From Persephonella atlantica (lineage in GTDB: Bacteria > Aquificota > Aquificia > Aquificales > Hydrogenothermaceae): a DNA stretch of 64,000 nt. This document shows, in pieces, positions 59,580 through 64,000 of this stretch. The notes beneath the pieces were generated by a model, which was not told the origin of the DNA, did not search any database, and saw nothing but the letters and a program-made list of their open reading frames with translations. Position 1 is the first letter of the stretch. Every line of letters begins with the position of its first letter. The DNA is taken from the NCBI RefSeq assembly GCF_016617615.1, contig NZ_JAACYA010000001.1, positions 186,001 through 250,000 on the forward strand, given 5' to 3'. The translations under genes were made by a program, and so were the position numbers.

Positions 59580-60708
59580 CTATAGGCCCCACATACTTTT
59601 TGTTCACCCATCCTGTTATATTCTTGTACCTTACTTTTAACCAGTCCTCTCTCCCTTCCAGAATATCAAGGGAGTCTCCCTTCCTCAAAACATAAATAAT
59701 TTCTGCATCTCCCGATGGCTTTTTCCTCATGTTAAGTTTATTAACCTTAACAAAACCCCGTTTTATAACACTTTTTTTATAATCTGCCGTAAAGGATTTA
59801 TCTTTATTATTAAGATTGTAGAAATAAACAGGAACTGCTAATATGATAAAAAGCATAATTATCGATATAATATATTTTTTATTATTTCCTTTTAAAGTTT
59901 TTAGACCAAGACTGTCCACTGCAGTTAACACATCTTCTTTTTTTATACCATGCCTGTTACTCACAAATGCTGACATTAAAGCCCTTTCCATAATTAGATT
60001 TATTGTTCTGAGATTGCCATTAGAGTATCTGTATATGGCATTGTAAGCTCCCTTTTCTATCCTTATAGAAGAATTACCAGCTTTTGCAAGTCTGTAATTT
60101 ATATAATCTACCATCTCGTTTTTGCTTAGATTCCTCAGTCTGAAAAATACGGTAATTCTCTGCTTTAATTGACGAAGCTCTGGCAGATTGAGCTTTCTCT
60201 CTAACTCCGGCTGTCCAAGGAGTATTATCTGTAGCAGTTTTTCTTTATCTGTCTCCAAATTAGACAGTATTCTGAGTTCTTCTAATGTCTCTACAGGAAG
60301 GTTCTGGGCTTCATCAACAATGATAAGTACCTTTTTCCTCTCTTCCTTTTTCTTAATCAAAAAGTTTCTTAGCTGTGAGAAAAGTTTATTTTTTGATACA
60401 TTGTCGTCAATCTCTATTCCAAAATCCTCCAGTACTGCCCTGAACATCTCCTCAGGGGATAGGTTGGGAAAAAGAATGTAAGCATACTCAACACTTTCCG
60501 GTAATCTGCTCAGGAATTTTCTTATCGTTATTGTTTTTCCTGTTCCAGGTTCACCGATAATTACAGCAAAACCCTCCCCCGATTCCGTAACGTACTCTAT
60601 TGAGGACAAAGCCTCCTGATGCACAGATGACATATAAAAAAAATCAACATCAGGTGTTATTCTGAATGGGTCGTCTTTAAATGCAAAAAACTCTAAAAAC
60701 TCCGCCAT
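59527..60708 (-). CDS. ExeA/MshM-like AAA+ ATPase with membrane segment and SH3 domain
   Basis: 393 residues from ATG 60708, overlapping the previous stop by one base. A GspA/ExeA-type AAA+ domain (FFAFKDDPFRITPDVDFFY start, Walker A GEPGTGKT, Walker B LIIVDEAQNL, LLGQPELERKL) up to about 265, a membrane helix (IISIIMLFIILAVPVYFY), then a bacterial SH3 domain (VNKLNMRKKPSGDAEIIYVL, WLKVRYKNITGWVNKKYV). By family it assembles secretins or pili through peptidoglycan. The SH3 end would sit in the periplasm. Confidence 0.85.
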   Translation of the reverse strand: MAEFLEFFAFKDDPFRITPDVDFFYMSSVHQEALSSIEYVTESGEGFAVIIGEPGTGKTITIRKFLSRLPESVEYAYILFPNLSPEEMFRAVLEDFGIEIDDNVSKNKLFSQLRNFLIKKKEERKKVLIIVDEAQNLPVETLEELRILSNLETDKEKLLQIILLGQPELERKLNLPELRQLKQRITVFFRLRNLSKNEMVDYINYRLAKAGNSSIRIEKGAYNAIYRYSNGNLRTINLIMERALMSAFVSNRHGIKKEDVLTAVDSLGLKTLKGNNKKYIISIIMLFIILAVPVYFYNLNNKDKSFTADYKKSVIKRGFVKVNKLNMRKKPSGDAEIIYVLRKGDSLDILEGREDWLKVRYKNITGWVNKKYVGPIDDKAGIRKSSDLQSKTY

Positions 60709-61811
60709 CACTCAACCTTTTTTAAGATTGGTTTAAATCCCATATCTTTTAAAGATTTTAATACTTTTTTCAACTCATTTCTGTCGGAAACATAAACTGT
60801 TAATTTGAAAAACCCCTTTACTTTTTCAATTCTGGTATGAAGACCTCTCTGGGAAAGCTTTTCCTTTAACCTTTCTGCATTTTTCAAATTTTTAAAGGTT
60901 GCCACCTGAAGTCTGTACATATATCTCTTTTCGTAAAATTTTATCTCTGGAATATCTAAACTGTAGATTTCTTTAAGTTTTTTTTCTATCTCAGCTTCAT
61001 TTAACTCTAAAACAGTTTTCTTTTTCTTTACTTTTATAGGAAGGCTATCTTCAACGGAACCCTCTATTGGAAGTTTCATATCTTTTACAACGATCTGTTT
61101 CTGCTGTTTTTTTCCTGATAGATAAAGCAAAAAAATGGCTACAGTTAGAAAAAGAAAAACCAGATACAACCACCACCTTCTTCCATGCAGATCTTTTCCT
61201 GATTCAACGATACTGATACCCTCGGACAGAGACCCATGAGAAATTTTAAACAGTTTTTTTATTTTCCTTTTTGAGAGTTTACCTCCATATCTGTCTTTAA
61301 AAAATCTGAAAAACTCATCAAACTCTATTGGTTTTATTTCAAAGGCAAAATTTATGGTTGAAAGAATCTTTCCTGTATTTACAGGATTAAGCAGATTCCT
61401 GGTCTTTTCATCACCTATAAATATAAGGCTTACTTTATCTTTTATACCTAAAACTCTCACTATCTGTAAAAACTGTTCCTCAGAAAGCAGATGACAGTTG
61501 TTAAAAACGATAAACATCCTCCCCTTAAACTTCTGCAAAAACTCAAAAAACCTTATCAGAAACTCTTCTCTTCCTACCTCCTCGTATATCCCTATCTCTG
61601 ATAAAATAGACTGATACCAGTTTTCCTGCGCATCAATAAACAGGATAATATCTTTATCTTTTTTTATCTCATTTATAACTTTATTTATCAGATATCTCTT
61701 TCCAGTACCTTTCTTACCATAGACAACACCTATACAGTCCTTATCCTTCATCAGATTTTTTATTATCAGAAATTTTTCCCTCTTATCTTCTCCATATATG
61801 TCTGAAAGCAT
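60708..61811 (-). CDS. DamX-like ATPase with membrane segment and SPOR domain
   Basis: 367 residues: an ATPase-like N-terminus (GVVYGKKGTGKRYL; weak Walker B LFIDA and IVFNN), one membrane helix (WWLYLVFLFLTVAIFLLYL, about 215-233), a linker, and a C-terminal SPOR domain (YRLQVATFKNLKNAERLKEKLSQRGL). DamX has the same order; SPOR binds denuded septal peptidoglycan. Together with the ExeA-like gene it forms a two-ATPase envelope module. Confidence 0.8.
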   Translation of the reverse strand: MLSDIYGEDKREKFLIIKNLMKDKDCIGVVYGKKGTGKRYLINKVINEIKKDKDIILFIDAQENWYQSILSEIGIYEEVGREEFLIRFFEFLQKFKGRMFIVFNNCHLLSEEQFLQIVRVLGIKDKVSLIFIGDEKTRNLLNPVNTGKILSTINFAFEIKPIEFDEFFRFFKDRYGGKLSKRKIKKLFKISHGSLSEGISIVESGKDLHGRRWWLYLVFLFLTVAIFLLYLSGKKQQKQIVVKDMKLPIEGSVEDSLPIKVKKKKTVLELNEAEIEKKLKEIYSLDIPEIKFYEKRYMYRLQVATFKNLKNAERLKEKLSQRGLHTRIEKVKGFFKLTVYVSDRNELKKVLKSLKDMGFKPILKKVE

Positions 61812-61875
61812 AGAAAACTCCCCACCTTTTACTGAAAAATCAATTATATAGTAAAATAAACCTTGAGAGGTGGAG

Positions 61876-62601
61876 ATGAGTATAAAAGGAAAAAATATTC
61901 TTATAACCGGCAGCGGCAGAAGGATAGGTAAGTATCTGGCCTACTCTCTTGCAAAAGAAGGAGGTAACATTGTCCTCCATTACCGTTCTTCAGAGAAAGA
62001 GGTAAATCAGTTAGAAGAGAAGATAAAGGAAACTGGCGCAAATGTAATCAAGATAAAAGCAGATCTTGAAAATATAGAAGAAATCAAAAAGCTGATTTCT
62101 GAAAGCATTGGAAGATTTGGTGGGATAGATGTCCTTATAAACAATGCATCTATATACTATCCAACAAAGCTGTATGAAGCAAAAGAAGAGGACCTTGACA
62201 GGTTTTACGCAGTACATGTAAAAGCTCCATTTTTTCTCTCCAGAGAGCTTGGTAAAATTATGTATGAAAAAAGGTGGGGAAGGATAATAAACATAGCAGA
62301 TTACAGTGCCCTCAGACCTTACAGGGACTTTACCCCATATTCTATATCAAAGGGAGCAATGCTTACGATGACAAGGGCATTTGCAAAGGAACTTGCTCCG
62401 TACGTTCTTGTAAATGCTGTCCTTCCAGGTCCTATAATTCCTGCAGAGGATCTTGAGGATACTGACAAACCTCTGGAAAAGACTGTTCTAAAAAAGTGGG
62501 GAGGAGAAATAGAGGTTTACAAAGCTGTAAAATACCTTATAGAAACTGAGTTTACAACAGGAGCTTTTATTCCTGTAGAAGGAGGAAGACTGATTTGCTG
62601 A
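61876..62601 (+). CDS. Pteridine-reductase-like short-chain dehydrogenase
   Basis: 241 residues from ATG 61876 (GAGAGG 5 bases upstream; GTG 61870 is less likely). TGSGRRIGKYLA at the start (the RRIG form seen in PTR1/FolM), NNASIYYPTKL, INIADYSALRP with Asp in place of the usual Ser, and YSISK (Tyr-x3-Lys). The Asp and RRIG fit dihydropterin/folate reductases rather than FabG. Normal length. The MBL gene overlaps its end by 7 bases. Confidence 0.82.
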   Translation: MSIKGKNILITGSGRRIGKYLAYSLAKEGGNIVLHYRSSEKEVNQLEEKIKETGANVIKIKADLENIEEIKKLISESIGRFGGIDVLINNASIYYPTKLYEAKEEDLDRFYAVHVKAPFFLSRELGKIMYEKRWGRIINIADYSALRPYRDFTPYSISKGAMLTMTRAFAKELAPYVLVNAVLPGPIIPAEDLEDTDKPLEKTVLKKWGGEIEVYKAVKYLIETEFTTGAFIPVEGGRLIC

Positions 62602-63362
62602 ATGATAGTCTAACATTTTTAGGAACTGGAGGGGGAAGAGTAGTAGTATTCAGACAGATAAGACACTCAGGGGGAATGTGGCTTAATATAGATGGAGTAA
62701 ACATACTTATAGATCCGGGACCAGGCAGTCTTGTCAGAATTTTTGAAAGGGGATTTGATACAAGAGATATTGATGTTATTGTTGTTTCCCACAGACATCT
62801 TGACCACTGTGCAGATCTTAACTCTGTCGTTGAGTCTGCGTCAGAAAGTAAGAAAAATCCTAAAGATATGCTTGTATGTCCATCAGATGTTGTTGAAGGG
62901 GAAGACCCTATTCTCCTGAAATATCTAAGGAAAGCTTTAAGGGAATATAAATATATAGGGGAAAATGTGGAAATCCCATACAAAAATATAAAGATTTTAG
63001 GAACAGTTAAACATATTCATCAGGGAGCCGAAACCTATGGAATAGAGTTCCATTCAAAAAACAAAAAGGTTATTTACGTTCCCTGTGGCAGATTTTACGA
63101 AGGAATGCTTGAGGGCTACTCAGAAAATGCAGACCTTATGGTTTTTAATACCACTTTCCCTGTCAAGACAGAAGGCTACTATCATCTGTCTGCCCAGGAT
63201 GTGGAAGTTATGTTACACAGGTACAAACCTAAAAAAGCTGTGATCACCCACTTCAGTATTGCCATGCTTAAAGCAGATCCAGAGAAGATAGCAGCAAGAC
63301 TTTCAAGGAAGACAGGGCTTCCTGTAATTGCAGCTTACGATGGAATGAGAATTGATTTTTAG
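62595..63362 (+). CDS. MBL-fold metallohydrolase
   Basis: 255 residues. LTFLGTGGGRVVVFRQIRHSGG start, then HRHLDH (HxHxDH) near 57-62 in the form VVSHRHLDHCADLN. Downstream His are found at LSAQDVEV / VITHFSIAML. This is a UlaG/PhnP-like group; the substrate is unknown. The start is TTG 62595, inside the end of the SDR gene. thiO follows 9 bases later. Confidence 0.82.
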   Translation: MLNDSLTFLGTGGGRVVVFRQIRHSGGMWLNIDGVNILIDPGPGSLVRIFERGFDTRDIDVIVVSHRHLDHCADLNSVVESASESKKNPKDMLVCPSDVVEGEDPILLKYLRKALREYKYIGENVEIPYKNIKILGTVKHIHQGAETYGIEFHSKNKKVIYVPCGRFYEGMLEGYSENADLMVFNTTFPVKTEGYYHLSAQDVEVMLHRYKPKKAVITHFSIAMLKADPEKIAARLSRKTGLPVIAAYDGMRIDF

Positions 63363-63371
63363 GAGCCTGAA

Positions 63372-64000
63372 ATGAAAGGAATAATAATAGGTGGCGGGAT
63401 AATAGGTCTTTCAATAGCAAGAGAACTAAGGAAAAATGGGTATGAAGTTACGGTAATTGAGATTTACCGTGTTGGAAGAGGAGCTTCATGGAGTGCCGGT
63501 GGTATGCTTGCTCCCCAGTCAGAAGGATTAAATCCTGGTACTTTCCTTGATTTCTGTCTTGAAAGCAGAGATATGTATGAAACTTTTGTCCGTTCTATTC
63601 AGAGAGAGACAGAAATAGATGTTGGATACTGGAAGTGTGGAATACTCTGTCCTGCCTTTTCTGAAGAAGAAGAGGAAGAGCTAAAAGAGAGAATAAAGAG
63701 ATATGCAGATATGGGGCTGGAAGGAAAATGGATTGACAGAGATACATTGGAAGGTTTCTACAACTCTTTAGGAAAAGACATAAGAGGAGGAGCTCTCTTT
63801 CCAGAAGATGCTCAGGTTGACAACAGACTTCTTATGGTTGCCCTTGAGAAGTACGCCAGAAGTAGAGGGATTCAGCTTCTTGAATTTACAGAAGCATCTG
63901 AGATTATAGAGGAAAACGGCAGGTTTGTTGCTGTTCAGACAAAAAAAGGAATTGTTGAAGGGGATTTCTGTGTAATAACAGCAGGTGCATGGTCTGATCA
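63372..64000 (+). CDS. thiO: FAD-dependent glycine oxidase ThiO-like (partial, 3' end missing)
   Basis: 209 residues visible; the gene runs off the window. ATG 63372 has AGGAG 6 bases upstream. FAD Rossmann motif IIGGGIIGLSIARELRKNGYEV, then GRGASWSAGGMLAPQSEG, the ThiO/DAO family flavin loop. By family it oxidises glycine to dehydroglycine for the thiamine thiazole. Related D-amino-acid oxidases and sarcosine oxidases cannot be excluded without the rest. Confidence 0.85.
   Translation, partial: MKGIIIGGGIIGLSIARELRKNGYEVTVIEIYRVGRGASWSAGGMLAPQSEGLNPGTFLDFCLESRDMYETFVRSIQRETEIDVGYWKCGILCPAFSEEEEEELKERIKRYADMGLEGKWIDRDTLEGFYNSLGKDIRGGALFPEDAQVDNRLLMVALEKYARSRGIQLLEFTEASEIIEENGRFVAVQTKKGIVEGDFCVITAGAWSD

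Noticed and set aside
1-64000. tRNA, rRNA, insertion sequences, prophage or integration sites
   Set aside because: No cloverleaf, transposase or integrase motif was seen on reading; all sizeable frames belong to chromosomal genes.

Overview
Organism. The window is AT-rich chromosomal DNA, densely packed with short operons whose genes often overlap by 1 to 20 bases. The gene set points to a thermophilic, respiring autotroph of the Aquificota, most like the Hydrogenothermaceae (Persephonella or Sulfurihydrogenibium type). The pointers are a short stand-alone citryl-CoA lyase of the reductive TCA cycle (19376-20152), futalosine-route menaquinone genes (mqnE and an mqnD-like gene), two small c-type cytochromes, a NapH-like polyferredoxin, citramalate synthase for isoleucine and AGA/AGG/ATA-rich codon use. 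This is inference from gene content; there is no rRNA in the window. I saw no tRNA or rRNA gene, CRISPR array, insertion sequence or prophage, and no gene-free stretch exceeds 300 bases. Layout. 1-6709: chemoreceptor tail, PcrA/UvrD helicase, then a minus-strand group murI, rsfS, bamD, rng and a polyferredoxin. 6806-17337: PEGA lipoprotein, purF, Xaa-Pro peptidase, a c-di-GMP pair (degenerate GGDEF plus EAL, then PilZ), xthA and a hydrolase. 17329-22660: NtrY-like kinase, citryl-CoA lyase and two oligopeptide permeases flanking a degenerate GGDEF-like protein. 22655-29698: the centrepiece, a Fap-like functional amyloid locus. 29744-44835: repair, salvage and cofactor genes (uvrC, MTAP family, trpC, mqnE, mqnD-like) with a diguanylate cyclase. 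44861-52578: a plus-strand run hisF, cimA, dehydrogenase, trmI, proB, nfi and a zinc-sensing diguanylate cyclase. 52730-64000: a large SBBP/PKD surface protein, hemE, cytochromes, lipA, an ExeA/DamX-like ATPase pair, a pteridine-reductase-like SDR, an MBL hydrolase and the start of thiO. The amyloid locus. A textbook sigma-54 promoter (22817-22832), preceded by three related palindromes, leads into seven products: a 68-residue secreted peptide with a GG-type leader, an 862-residue protein of eight alternating Asn-rich repeats, a hairpin, a 110-residue secreted protein, a 135-residue single-repeat paralogue, a FapD-type C39 peptidase and a FapF-type outer-membrane barrel. Convergent to it lies a sigma-54 activator (28268-29698) whose N-terminal domain carries the PilZ c-di-GMP motifs, followed by a zinc ribbon, AAA+ and Fis domains. 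Three secreted proteins share a motif of the form [VI]xDxxLxxV-x-[GA]-[GQ], like a C39 leader, and the peptidase carries a similar stretch at its own C-terminus. The window also holds two diguanylate cyclases, one GGDEF/EAL protein, one PilZ protein and one degenerate GGDEF-like protein. The simplest model is that c-di-GMP drives a PilZ activator that switches on sigma-54 transcription of an exported amyloid (biofilm) fibre.
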